The notes: generated by a model from the letters alone, not told the origin. 64,000 nucleotides of DNA from Halalkalibacillus halophilus DSM 18494 (GCF_000423105.1 NZ_AUHI01000007.1:62001-126000), one strand, 5' to 3'. Positions 18,639-26,735 are shown, counted from the first letter of the stretch. Program-made: numbers and translations.

Positions 18639-19514
18639 TTATTCTGTTTCGTCATACTCAAAAAGATTTTCAAACTCTTCCAAGTTCACTTCAATTTCAG
18701 CATCACGCATCAATTGATCAATTCTTTCTGTAAGCTCTTGAGGATCGACTTGGCTAGCCAAAATCTCTTCGCGAATTTGAGGTTCCATTTCTTCTAATGA
18801 ACCAATTTCGTCTTCTAATTCACGTCTATCTTCTACCAGAATGACATGATACCCGAACTGACTTTCCACTGGCTCACTAATTTCACCTATTTCTAGGCTG
18901 AATGCTGCATCTTCAAAAGGTTCGACCATTTGACCTACAGTGAAGTAACCAAGGTCGCCTCCATTGTCCGCACTTCCATCGCTGGAATACTCAGAAGCCA
19001 GTTCTTCAAATGAATCACCTTGTTCATACAATTCAATAACTTCTAATGCCGTTTCTTCTTCATCAACTAGAATATGTCGTGCTTGTACCTCTGTTTGCAT
19101 GCGTTCATAATGTTCTTGGATTTCATCTTCTGATACATCAAGGTCCTCCGTTGCAACTTCAAATTCTAAGCGACTTTGATAAAGAGCTTCTCTAAATTCA
19201 GCTTCATTTTGAAAGCCTTGTTGTAACAAGAATTGCTCAAATTGATCCCCAACTTGATCTTTAAAGTCTTCTACTTCTTGATCCAGTTCTTCTTGTGGTA
19301 TATCATATCTTTCTTCTAAAATCATTCTGGTTGTCATCGCTCTTAAAACTTCTTCACCATGACGCTCTTTCAATTCTTCATAAAATTCTTCTTCAGTGAT
19401 TTCACCTACAGTTGATTCTACAGCTACATCACTTTGTTCATTATCCTCACTGCACGCACTTAACAATAAACCAAACAATAAAGTTACCATCAATACTTTC
19501 CACTTCACTCGCAT
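18639..19514 (-). CDS. prsA: Foldase lipoprotein PrsA (parvulin-type peptidyl-prolyl isomerase)
   Basis: 291-residue lipoprotein that helps secreted proteins fold outside the membrane. The signal sequence ends with LLLSAC (lipid-modified Cys 21). The central parvulin domain runs from [14 protein letters not shown] to [16 protein letters not shown], with the [20 protein letters not shown] core intact. Flanking chaperone helices are very acidic. ATG 19514 has a GGGGTG close upstream; the frame extends to a TTG at 19544 with no RBS. Neighbours yhaM and hpr fit the B. subtilis order. Confidence 0.95.
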   Translation of the reverse strand: MRVKWKVLMVTLLFGLLLSACSEDNEQSDVAVESTVGEITEEEFYEELKERHGEEVLRAMTTRMILEERYDIPQEELDQEVEDFKDQVGDQFEQFLLQQGFQNEAEFREALYQSRLEFEVATEDLDVSEDEIQEHYERMQTEVQARHILVDEEETALEVIELYEQGDSFEELASEYSSDGSADNGGDLGYFTVGQMVEPFEDAAFSLEIGEISEPVESQFGYHVILVEDRRELEDEIGSLEEMEPQIREEILASQVDPQELTERIDQLMRDAEIEVNLEEFENLFEYDETE

Positions 19515-19603
19515 GACACCCCTACAATTCTTTAGTATATTCAATCAATAATATACCACAATTACTCTAAACTTACATCAAACATTTGTTAGAATGCCTA
19601 GTC

Positions 19604-19629
19604 ACAAATTACCTAACCTACATAGGATA
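19604..19629 (+). promoter_or_regulatory. Candidate sigma-K (late mother-cell) promoter of the YjcZ gene
   Basis: CATAGGATA at 19621 fits the sigma-K -10 consensus CATANNNTA, with AC at 19604-19605 about 15 bases upstream as the short -35. Placement 30 bases before a YjcZ-type sporulation gene supports the call. Confidence 0.5.
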
Positions 19630-19660
19630 CTGTAGTTACGTGTTTGAGGAGGTGGATCAG

Positions 19661-19750
19661 GTGAGTTACGGAAAAGGATATGGTAGTGGTTTTGCGTTGA
19701 TTGTAGTGCTTTTCATTTTATTAGTTATTGTTGGTGCTGCTTGGTTCTAG
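19661..19750 (+). CDS. YjcZ family sporulation micropeptide
   Basis: 29-residue single-span membrane peptide: MSYGKGYGSGFALIVVLF continued by ILLVIVGAAWF. The Gly/Tyr-rich N-terminus and FALIVVLFILLxIVGAA core are the YjcZ family pattern seen in several copies in Bacillus spores. Start is GTG 19661 with a perfect AGGAGGTG seven bases upstream. It is followed by its own terminator and preceded by a sigma-K-like promoter. It lies in the gap between prsA and the hpr block. Confidence 0.9.
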   Translation: MSYGKGYGSGFALIVVLFILLVIVGAAWF

Positions 19751-19767
19751 GATATAAAGTAATGAAG

Positions 19768-19797
19768 GGTTGGTCCCATAGATGGATCAACCTTTTC
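19768..19797 (+). terminator. Rho-independent terminator of the YjcZ gene
   Basis: Stem GGTTGGTCC / GGATCAACC (one wobble pair), loop CATAGAT, tail TTTT. Confidence 0.8.
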
Positions 19798-19808
19798 TGT
19801 ACATAAAA

Positions 19809-19836
19809 AAACGTTCCGAATGGGCTCGGAACGTTT
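19809..19836 (-). terminator. Minus-strand terminator after the 59-residue protein
   Basis: Perfect 11-bp stem AAACGTTCCGA / TCGGAACGTTT with loop ATGGGC; on minus it is followed by a T-run (the A7 at 19805-19811 on plus). Confidence 0.8.
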
Positions 19837-19838
19837 CT

Positions 19839-20018
19839 TTAAAGATAATTCACTTCATAATATGAAGAGATTAGTAGAATTAACATGGATACGTTGATTG
19901 TTCGATAAACACGAGAGCTTTTTTCAGAGGACATTTCTGATTTTGTACAAAACTTCTGAGTCATCGAGTTAAATGCCCATAATACAAATATAGCAAATGG
20001 TACGTAAAACAATAACAA
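19839..20018 (-). CDS. Small two-helix membrane protein, TTG start
   Basis: 59 residues with a membrane helix at each end (LLFYVPFAIFVLWAF and INVSMLILLISSYY) around a short polar KSEMSSEKSSR segment. TTG 20018 has AGGAGGGG seven bases upstream on the minus strand, and the gene ends three bases before a good minus-strand terminator, so it is probably real despite the weak start. I do not recognise the family. It is next to the DUF3267 gene, also on minus. Confidence 0.6.
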   Translation of the reverse strand: MLLFYVPFAIFVLWAFNSMTQKFCTKSEMSSEKSSRVYRTINVSMLILLISSYYEVNYL

Positions 20019-20043
20019 ATTTTCCCCTCCTAGTTTGTATTTA

Positions 20044-20586
20044 TTAAGGAGATTGTATTAGTATATCATAATTGTTTTTCGACTTTTCTACAACACATTG
20101 TTTCGGTGCCTGAACGAAATAAGATAAAATCAACCAATCAGACAAGGAAATGCCAATGTGTATGGCTGTCAAAATAATTAAGATTGGATAAAAAGTAGGG
20201 AAAACAATTGCTCCTATTAACAATGGTATAGTAATCATCACTGTTGGTGCAAGCGTCATGATGATAGATGTTCTTTTTGATAGACTTGATTTCACTTTCA
20301 ATCGTAAAAAAGGTATATATTTATATTTGAATGCCCAACGTAAATGAACATCTTTGTTTGTAAAAATCGTTGGGAACACATGAGCTAATTTGTGTAACAT
20401 CGGAAGTATAAATAATGCAATAAGGATCTTCCAAAGCCCTGGTTCGTGAATTTCTACATGCTGAAACATGATCGAAAATGGAACGAACAGTATAATAAAA
20501 GATAAGATTGCAGTGAACACCGAAAGTATTCTTAATCGATTTTGACCAAATTCTTTCGTTAGGTTAAATGACTTCCAACATGTCAT
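20044..20586 (-). CDS. DUF3267 membrane protein
   Basis: 180 residues with at least four hydrophobic segments and an HKLAH motif in ILPMLHKLAHVFPTIF, the degenerate zincin-like motif of the DUF3267 family. A comparable protein lies by hpr in B. subtilis. Whether it is a protease is unknown; the classical HExxH glutamate is replaced by Lys. The RBS is GGAGG-like upstream of ATG 20586. Confidence 0.75.
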   Translation of the reverse strand: MTCWKSFNLTKEFGQNRLRILSVFTAILSFIILFVPFSIMFQHVEIHEPGLWKILIALFILPMLHKLAHVFPTIFTNKDVHLRWAFKYKYIPFLRLKVKSSLSKRTSIIMTLAPTVMITIPLLIGAIVFPTFYPILIILTAIHIGISLSDWLILSYFVQAPKQCVVEKSKNNYDILIQSP

Positions 20587-20709
20587 AGTACCAGGGCCTC
20601 CTTTAGCGCAACAAGTTATTACATATATTCTAGTATATTAATATGCCTTAGATGAATATACGCCTGTCGAAGCAAAAATTCAACCCTTTTTTGGAAAGAA
20701 AATAAATTC

Positions 20710-21252
20710 TTAATATTCCTTCCGAATACTTTCTGTGGTGCGCTCGAGAATATCTAAGTATTCTTCGCCATAAAGGCCCTTCACAATTGCTTCTAAATCT
20801 TGAAATTCAGGAAATCTACCATATAAATCTTTTAGTGGTAAAGAAGCTTGCATTACACTATTCTTTTCGGTAGCTTTTGCGTGGGCTTCCATCGTTTCTT
20901 CAAAAAGTTCTTTTCCATTGTTCGTAAGTTCCACATACGTGTTTCTTTTGTCTTCTTCTCGTTTGGAGAATGTTAATAGACTTCTTTCTTCTAATTTCTT
21001 AGAAAAGTTAAAAGCAGTTGATACATGCATTACTCCAAATTTAGAAATCTCTGAAATACTTGCCCCATCCAAATGATAGCAAATCCATAAAATATGATGC
21101 TCATTTAAGTTCAACCCAAACGGTTTGACCCATTCTTGCCAGTCCTTCTCAATTTGTTTCCATATTGCTTTTGATAATTGAGCCATCTTATGAGAGTACA
21201 ATATGGCTTCTTGTAGCGAATACGTATCTTTATCCTTATCCACGTAAAACAC
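20710..21252 (-). CDS. hpr: MarR-type transition-state regulator Hpr/ScoC
   Basis: 180 residues (B. subtilis Hpr is somewhat longer). N-terminal [28 protein letters not shown] and [26 protein letters not shown] lead into the winged helix [20 protein letters not shown] and the wing [15 protein letters not shown]. It is known in B. subtilis as a repressor of exoprotease genes and sporulation. RBS AAGGAGTG upstream. Hpr and yhaH are adjacent in B. subtilis; here the osmoprotectant island separates them. Confidence 0.93.
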   Translation of the reverse strand: MFYVDKDKDTYSLQEAILYSHKMAQLSKAIWKQIEKDWQEWVKPFGLNLNEHHILWICYHLDGASISEISKFGVMHVSTAFNFSKKLEERSLLTFSKREEDKRNTYVELTNNGKELFEETMEAHAKATEKNSVMQASLPLKDLYGRFPEFQDLEAIVKGLYGEEYLDILERTTESIRKEY

Positions 21253-21326
21253 TCCTTTTTGACCTATATTTTGTAAAATTCCGAAAAATAATTATTTAAT
21301 ATTATTTTAACATATTAACAAAAAAA

Positions 21327-21359
21327 GAGTTGCAAAAAAGGAAATAATTTTGCAACTCT
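21327..21359 (-). terminator. Terminator of the gbsR-like gene
   Basis: Perfect 11-bp stem GAGTTGCAAAA / TTTTGCAACTC with an 11-base loop; on minus it is followed by T7. Confidence 0.85.
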
Positions 21360-21376
21360 CTTATTTTGTATTTTAT

Positions 21377-21862
21377 CTATTTTGTTTTTAACTCATCGAA
21401 AACTTCTTCTAATGCATCGTGAAACCTGATCGCTTCAGCTAATTTCCTTTTAGATAACTCATCTTTTGAATGTTTTGCGGGCTGATAGGACCTTTCCAAT
21501 TCTTCTAAATTAGCACGCTGCCGATCAATTGCAGTGAGCCAGCGTTCCACATAGGCTTTCATAAACTTTGCATAAAGATCTTTTTCTGCTTGGTATAAAT
21601 CTTTCCGTACACCTTTTTTCCACACTCGTTCCACTAAATTGTAGTCTAAAAGAGTACGAATCGAGTTACTCATAGCAGTCTTACTTTTCCCAAGTTCATA
21701 TTTCATATCATCTAATGTCATTGGTTCGTCACTTAAATACAAAATCACAAAAAGCTGTGATTCTGTTGTATTTAATGAAAACATTTCGAGTGTTTTAGAA
21801 AACTCAGAAACCATATGATGATGAAACGATTCACTAGCTGATTCTTTTTCGTTAGGTTGCAT
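21377..21862 (-). CDS. GbsR/OpuAR-type MarR family regulator
   Basis: 161 residues. The winged helix-turn-helix is NTTESQLFVILYLSDEPMTL, DDMKYELGKSKTAMSNSIRTL, LDYNLVERVWKKGVRKDLY, and a helical C-terminus ends EALEEVFDELKTK-like. This is the GbsR family, whose members repress betaine uptake or choline-oxidation genes and sense choline or betaine. It is divergent from the opuA operon with a 286-base intergenic region that holds a long inverted repeat over the opuA promoter, so it is probably the local repressor. Confidence 0.87.
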   Translation of the reverse strand: MQPNEKESASESFHHHMVSEFSKTLEMFSLNTTESQLFVILYLSDEPMTLDDMKYELGKSKTAMSNSIRTLLDYNLVERVWKKGVRKDLYQAEKDLYAKFMKAYVERWLTAIDRQRANLEELERSYQPAKHSKDELSKRKLAEAIRFHDALEEVFDELKTK

Positions 21863-21994
21863 ACAAACCCTCCTGAAACAGTTATCTATAATTAACTTAC
21901 ATGAGTTTCAATTATTTAGAAAGAATAATGTTGGATAGTTATTTGGAGTATTTCGTAGTAATTTGTGCATATTTGCATCTCAAGTTCGTACAGT

Positions 21995-22068
21995 TCAAAC
22001 TTTACGGACTAAATAGAAAGATGTAAGTGTATTTAGTTGTTGAAGTTTGACGGTAAGAGTAATATAGT
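21995..22068 (+). promoter_or_regulatory. opuA promoter with long inverted-repeat operator
   Basis: Two 20-base arms, 21995-22014 and 22031-22050, are inverted copies with 16 of 20 matches (TCAAACTT...ACTAAAT / ATTTAGT...AAGTTTGA), 16 bases apart. The right arm overlaps the -35 of a promoter TTGAAG (22040) - 17 bp - TATAGT (22063). This is a classical repressor arrangement, most likely for the divergent GbsR-type protein. Confidence 0.65.
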
Positions 22069-22148
22069 AAGTAAGGTGCATGTTACAGATTGATTACAAA
22101 AATAAAACTTAGTACTTAGAAAAATGAAAAGAAAGAGGTGGAGTAAAG

Positions 22149-23351
22149 ATGCCTGTGATCAAGGTCAATAATTTATCGAAAATCTTTGGCAAGAAGACAA
22201 AAGAGGCTCAAGCACTTCTTGATGAAGGTTATTCGAAAGATGAAATTTTAGAGAAAACAGGTTGTACAGTTGGTGTAAACCGTGCGACTTTTGAAGTAGA
22301 AGAAGGCGAAATCTTCGTTATCATGGGACTATCTGGTAGTGGTAAATCAACGTTGGTACGTTTATTGAACCGCTTAATAGAACCAACAGAAGGTGACGTA
22401 GAAATAGAAGGAGAAAACCTAGCCAAAATGGGTGGCGAGGATTTACGTAAAATCCGTCGTGAGAAAATGAGTATGGTTTTCCAACGTTTTGCGTTATTCC
22501 CATTCCGTACAGTACTTGAAAATGCCGAATTCGGTTTAGAGATTCAAGGCATTGAAAAGGAAGAACGAAGCAAGAAAGCAAACACTTCATTAGACTTAGT
22601 TGGTTTAAAGGGATACGCTAATCAGTACCCAAGCCAATTATCAGGTGGTATGCAGCAACGTGTTGGTTTAGCACGTGCACTTGCAAATGACCCGGAAGTG
22701 TTGTTAATGGATGAAGCATTCTCTGCATTAGATCCATTAATTCGTAAAGATATGCAAGATGAGCTATTAGATCTACAAGTGAAAATGCGTAAAACTATCA
22801 TCTTTATTACACACGATTTAGATGAGGCACTACGTATAGGCGATCGAATTGCCTTAATGAAAGATGGTTCTATTGTGCAAGTAGGTAGTCCGGAAGAAAT
22901 ACTTATTAATCCTGCAAACGATTATGTTGAACGATTCGTTGAGGATGTGGACCGTTCGAAAGTACTTACAGCCGAAAACATAATGAAACGTCCAGAAACA
23001 GTTGATATTGAAAAGCATGGACCTCGTGTTGCTCTAGAAAGAATGAGAGAACAAGGCCTATCGAGTATATATATCATCGACCGCTCTCGTAATTTAAAGG
23101 GTTATGTAACTGCTGATGAAGCTAAGAGAGCTAAAGATGATGGTATTGGTGATTTAAATGAAATCTTAAATAAAGACATGCCTACTGTAGACCTTTCTAC
23201 TAGTATTCATGAGATATTCAATATCATTCATGACTCTCCAGTTCCTGTTGCAGTTACAGAAGATGGAAAACTACGAGGAATTGTTGTTCGTGGTGCAGTT
23301 ATTGCAGCACTAGCTGATGGAAATGGGGTGAATGAAGATGCTACTAGATAA
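22149..23351 (+). CDS. opuAA: Glycine betaine ABC transporter ATPase (OpuAA type)
   Basis: 400-residue ATPase. Features in order: the extended N-terminus with EAQALLDEGYSKDEILEKTG typical of OpuA/ProV, Walker A GLSGSGKST, Q-loop FQRFALFPFRTV, signature LSGGMQQRVGLARAL, Walker B VLLMDEAFSALDPL, H-loop ITHDLDEAL, then a C-terminal tandem CBS module (from about residue 280) that gates transport by ionic strength in relatives. RBS AGAGGTGG. It forms the import complex with OpuAB and OpuAC for osmoprotection. Confidence 0.96.
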   Translation: MPVIKVNNLSKIFGKKTKEAQALLDEGYSKDEILEKTGCTVGVNRATFEVEEGEIFVIMGLSGSGKSTLVRLLNRLIEPTEGDVEIEGENLAKMGGEDLRKIRREKMSMVFQRFALFPFRTVLENAEFGLEIQGIEKEERSKKANTSLDLVGLKGYANQYPSQLSGGMQQRVGLARALANDPEVLLMDEAFSALDPLIRKDMQDELLDLQVKMRKTIIFITHDLDEALRIGDRIALMKDGSIVQVGSPEEILINPANDYVERFVEDVDRSKVLTAENIMKRPETVDIEKHGPRVALERMREQGLSSIYIIDRSRNLKGYVTADEAKRAKDDGIGDLNEILNKDMPTVDLSTSIHEIFNIIHDSPVPVAVTEDGKLRGIVVRGAVIAALADGNGVNEDATR

Positions 23352-24180
23352 TATTCCAGAGATACCTATGGCCGATTGGATTAATTACGGAGTAGGTTGG
23401 ATTACAGATACATTTAGTTTTTTCTTTGATCCAGTAAAAGATGGATTTGGAGCAGTATTAGATACTTCTGCAGAATATCTATCGATTGTTCCACCAATTA
23501 TTATTATCATTTTAATGGCTCTTGTAGCATTTTTTATAAGTGGTAAGAAAATTGCTTTACCAATATTTGCGATTATCGGTTTGATTTTCATTCAAAACCA
23601 AGGACTATGGGAAGAACTGATGTATACATTCACATTAGTGCTTTATGCCAGTTTGATTTCAGTAATCGTTGGTATACCACTTGGGATTTTGATGTCAAAG
23701 AGTAATCTTGCTGAAAATATTATTAAACCAGTCTTAGACTTTATGCAAACAATGCCGGCATTCGTATACCTTATTCCGGCAGTAGCATTCTTTGGTATTG
23801 GGATGGTACCAGGTGTATTCGCTTCATTCATTTTCGCGACACCACCTGTTGTTCGTTTTACGAATTTAGGAATTAGACAAGTCTCAGACGAATTAGTAGA
23901 AGCATCAGAAGCATTTGGTGCAACTGGGAATCAAAAACTGTTCAAAGTCGAATTACCAATGGCGAAGAAAACAATCATGGCTGGTGTAAACCAAACCGTA
24001 ATGCTTTCTTTATCTATGGTAGTTATTGCCTCTATGATCGGGGCACCTGGTCTTGGACGCGAAGTACTATCTGCACTTCAACGTGCTGATGCAGGTCCAG
24101 GTTTCGTTGCAGGTTTAGGTATTGTAATTCTAGCAATTATCATTGACCGTGTAACACAAAACTTGAACAAAGATAAGTAA
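23338..24180 (+). CDS. opuAB: Glycine betaine ABC transporter permease (OpuAB type)
   Basis: 280-residue permease with about six helices and the binding-protein-dependent transport loop EASEAFGATGNQKLFKVELP (EAA motif). The reading frame also has an ATG at 23332, but ATG 23338 is better spaced from GGGGTG. It overlaps the end of opuAA by 14 bases, giving tight translational coupling. The lipoprotein gene follows after an 89-base gap containing a stable hairpin. Confidence 0.95.
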   Translation: MLLDNIPEIPMADWINYGVGWITDTFSFFFDPVKDGFGAVLDTSAEYLSIVPPIIIIILMALVAFFISGKKIALPIFAIIGLIFIQNQGLWEELMYTFTLVLYASLISVIVGIPLGILMSKSNLAENIIKPVLDFMQTMPAFVYLIPAVAFFGIGMVPGVFASFIFATPPVVRFTNLGIRQVSDELVEASEAFGATGNQKLFKVELPMAKKTIMAGVNQTVMLSLSMVVIASMIGAPGLGREVLSALQRADAGPGFVAGLGIVILAIIIDRVTQNLNKDK

Positions 24181-24208
24181 GATGTAAACATTGACTTAGG
24201 GAATATCT

Positions 24209-24231
24209 TGCCTCCTGACACTCAGGAGGCA
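24209..24231 (+). other. Intercistronic hairpin between opuAB and opuAC
   Basis: Perfect 10-bp stem TGCCTCCTGA / TCAGGAGGCA with a 3-base loop and no T-run. It is likely to block 3' exonucleases or mark a processing site and so alter relative mRNA levels of permease and binding protein (inference). Confidence 0.65.
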
Positions 24232-24269
24232 GGTTCCAATAAATTTATTTTAGAAGGGGAGTTTTTATC

Positions 24270-25241
24270 ATGTCATTAAGTACATGGAAGCGTTTAGGAT
24301 TAATCGCTGTTCTTGCCCTTGTTCTAGTCATTGCAGCATGTGGTGCTGACGATGAAGGAGAAGAGGATACAGGCGGCGACGCAGATGGTGAAGATACGGA
24401 AGAAACAACAGATACGGATGAAGCATCTGAAGAAGGTGGCGACACAGCTGATATCGGCGGTGGCGAAGAAGTTGAGCTAGTATACGTGGAGTGGGATTCT
24501 GAAATTGCATCTACTCATGTTGTAGCAACCGCTATGGAGAATGCTGGTTTTGACGTTACAGTTACTCCACTAGACAACGCTGTTATGTGGCAGTCTGTTG
24601 CAAATGGAGAAGCTGATGGTATGGTAGCTGCATGGTTACCTGCTACTCATGGTGATTTATTTGATGAGTATGAAGATCAATTAGTAGACCTTGGTGAAAA
24701 CCTTGAAGGTGCTAAAATTGGTTTAGTTGTACCTGAGTACATGGATGTAGATTCTATTGAAGACTTAGGAGAACATGGTGATGACCTTAATGAAACTATC
24801 ACTGGTATCGAACCTGGTGCTGGTGTAGTACAAGCTGCTGAATCAGCAGTTGAAGATTACGGCCTAGATGGCTGGGATGTACAAACTTCTTCTAGTGGTG
24901 CAATGGCAACGGAACTAGGCGAAGCTTATGATAATGAAGAGCCAATCGTTGTAACTGGTTGGACTCCACATTGGAAGTTCGCTGAATATGACCTTAAATA
25001 TCTTGATGACCCTGAAGAATCTTTTGGTGGCGAAGAAATTATTGGCACAATGGTTCGTGAAGGACTTGAAGATGATGCTCCAAACGCATATCAATTCTTA
25101 GACCAGTTCAACTGGACTACTGAAGATATGGAAGAAGTAATGCTTGAAATCCAAGAGGGTGCAGATGCTGAAGAAGCTGCAGCTAACTGGGTAGAAAATA
25201 ACGAAGATAAAGTTTCTGAGTGGAGCGACGGAATCGAATAA
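24270..25241 (+). CDS. opuAC: Glycine betaine-binding lipoprotein (OpuAC, permuted domain order)
   Basis: 323 residues. Lipobox VIAAC (Cys 24), then a long acidic linker of about 40 residues. The binding protein proper has the two lobes in the order VYVEWDSEIAST first (residues 71-82), then GIEPGAGVVQAAE and TGWTPHWKFAEY. This is the reverse of B. subtilis OpuAC. All three cage tryptophans are present (W75, W107, W231). RBS AGAAGGGGAG. It delivers betaine to OpuAA/OpuAB. Confidence 0.93.
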   Translation: MSLSTWKRLGLIAVLALVLVIAACGADDEGEEDTGGDADGEDTEETTDTDEASEEGGDTADIGGGEEVELVYVEWDSEIASTHVVATAMENAGFDVTVTPLDNAVMWQSVANGEADGMVAAWLPATHGDLFDEYEDQLVDLGENLEGAKIGLVVPEYMDVDSIEDLGEHGDDLNETITGIEPGAGVVQAAESAVEDYGLDGWDVQTSSSGAMATELGEAYDNEEPIVVTGWTPHWKFAEYDLKYLDDPEESFGGEEIIGTMVREGLEDDAPNAYQFLDQFNWTTEDMEEVMLEIQEGADAEEAAANWVENNEDKVSEWSDGIE

Positions 25242-25278
25242 TCGATTTTAAGCAAAACGAGAGATTTAAATCACATCA

Positions 25279-25316
25279 CCTCTCTAATCGCTTGAAGCGG
25301 TTAGGGAGGTTTTTAT
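25279..25316 (+). terminator. Terminator between the two binding-protein genes
   Basis: 13-bp stem CCTCTCTAATCGC / GCGGTTAGGGAGG (two G-U pairs) with a TTTTTATT tail. It should reduce expression of the second binding protein relative to the first. Confidence 0.85.
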
Positions 25317-25337
25317 TAAAAAGGGGTTTTTCAAAAG

Positions 25338-26234
25338 ATGTTTAAGAAAAAAGTATTTTTGTTAGTTTCCATTTTATTTTTGATGGTTCTAGCTGCTTGT
25401 GGTGATGATAGTTCTGATAGTGGGAATTATAGTGAAGCAGTAGATTATGAAATTGTAGGAATCGAACCTGGAGCTGGTATTACAGTTACCACGGAATCAG
25501 CTATTGAGGAGTATGATAGTCTTCAAGGGTGGGATCTGGAACAATCTTCAACGGCTGCAATGATCACGGCGCTAGAAGATGCGATTGCCAATGAAGAACC
25601 AATCGTAGTAACTGGTTGGAATCCACATTGGATGTTCGCACAGTTTCCTGATATGAAATATTTAGAAGATCCTGAAGGGATTTATGGAGAAGCTGAAAAT
25701 ATCAATACATTAACGCGCACAGGATTTGAAGAAGAACATCCTGAAGCCAATCAAATTCTTGACCAGTTCGAGTGGAGCGTAGAAGACATGGAAGAGATTA
25801 TGTACGACGCAAACGAGTCTGGTGAAGATATTAACGAAGTTGCTAGTCAATGGGTAGAAGATAACCGTGATAGTGTGGATGCATGGATTGAAGGCGTAGA
25901 AGACGTAGATGGAGAAGAAGTAGAATTAGTGTCTACTCCATGGGATTCTGAACGTGCTTCATCTGGTGTAATGGCAGCTGTTTTAGAAGAGAAAGGGTTC
26001 GATGTAACAGTAACACCTGTAGATGTTGTTGTAGTGTTTGAATCAATTGCAAATGGCGATGCAGACGCAACATTAGCTGCATGGTTACCATTTACGCATG
26101 CTGATTTCTATGAAAGTGTAGAAGAAGATGTAGTGGATTTAGGACCTAATTTAGAAGGTGCAAAAATCGGTTTAGTTGTTCCATCTTATATGGATATCGA
26201 TTCGATTGAAGACCTTGAAGCAGCTGAAGAATAA
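25338..26234 (+). CDS. Second OpuAC-like binding lipoprotein, B. subtilis-type domain order
   Basis: 298 residues; signal peptide and lipobox LAAC (Cys 21). Domain order is GIEPGAGITVTTES, TGWNPHWMFAQF (W94), then VELVSTPWDSERASS (W202), the order of B. subtilis OpuAC. At the third cage position, where its neighbour has AVMWQSVANG, it has VVVFESIANG (Phe 234), so one cage tryptophan is Phe and ligand preference may differ. No acidic linker. The RBS is poor (AAAAAGGGG distant) and a terminator precedes it, so expression may be low or separate. No second permease or ATPase is present; it presumably shares OpuAA/AB. Confidence 0.88.
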   Translation: MFKKKVFLLVSILFLMVLAACGDDSSDSGNYSEAVDYEIVGIEPGAGITVTTESAIEEYDSLQGWDLEQSSTAAMITALEDAIANEEPIVVTGWNPHWMFAQFPDMKYLEDPEGIYGEAENINTLTRTGFEEEHPEANQILDQFEWSVEDMEEIMYDANESGEDINEVASQWVEDNRDSVDAWIEGVEDVDGEEVELVSTPWDSERASSGVMAAVLEEKGFDVTVTPVDVVVVFESIANGDADATLAAWLPFTHADFYESVEEDVVDLGPNLEGAKIGLVVPSYMDIDSIEDLEAAEE

Positions 26235-26244
26235 AAATATTTAA

Positions 26245-26281
26245 CGATCAGAAAGGAAAATGTTCCTTCTGATCGTTTTTT
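26245..26281 (+). terminator. Terminator of the opu island
   Basis: CGATCAGAAAGGAA / TTCCTTCTGATCG (one bulge) with a T6 tail. Confidence 0.85.
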
Positions 26282-26328
26282 ATGCAATGTTAAAGAAGAG
26301 GGACCCATATTTTGTGTAATATTAAAGT

Positions 26329-26357
26329 AAGAGGCTAGGAATTTGTCCTAGCCTCTT
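26329..26357 (-). terminator. Terminator of the YtxH-domain gene
   Basis: Perfect 12-bp stem AAGAGGCTAGGA / TCCTAGCCTCTT, loop ATTTG; it lies just past the minus-strand gene end. Confidence 0.75.
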
Positions 26358-26372
26358 ACAATCGTTTTAAAA

Positions 26373-26735
26373 CTATTTTTGTTCTTTTAATTTTTCCTCT
26401 AACTCTTTTATACCCTCTTCAATTTGTCTCAAGTGTTCTTGTAGATTTTCCTGGTGTGGTTCGATTGTTTCTTTCCAACTTTCAACGGAAGCTTTTATAT
26501 CCTGTGAGAGGTCTTTAAGTAAGGCTGCACCTTCTTTAGAAGTCTGTGTAAGTTGTTCTTTGAGATCAAATCCGCTTTCTTTTAACTCTTGAGAGATTTC
26601 TCGTAAACGTTCACTCTGATCGCGCATGCGACCACGTAATTCCTGTCCTGAGTTAGGTGTTGTTAGTAATGAAATGGAAGCACCTACTACGCTACCTACG
26701 AGCGTTCCTAATAATAATGACTTTCCACTTGGCAT
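26373..26735 (-). CDS. yhaH: YtxH-domain protein YhaH
   Basis: 120 residues. The N-terminus MPSGKSLLLGTLVGSVVGAS with ISLLTTPNSGQELRGRMRD is the YtxH/gas-vesicle GvpP-like membrane hairpin with the P-x-S/G-G-x-E/x-R motif. A long amphipathic helix rich in Lys/Glu follows. In B. subtilis yhaH lies beside hpr and hit and is a general-stress gene. Function unknown; probably membrane-associated. Confidence 0.85.
   Translation of the reverse strand: MPSGKSLLLGTLVGSVVGASISLLTTPNSGQELRGRMRDQSERLREISQELKESGFDLKEQLTQTSKEGAALLKDLSQDIKASVESWKETIEPHQENLQEHLRQIEEGIKELEEKLKEQK

Noticed and set aside
24245..24510. Minus-strand Ser- or Leu/His-rich frames opposite opuAC
   Set aside because: Shadows of the GAA/GAT-rich acidic linker of the lipoprotein on the other strand.
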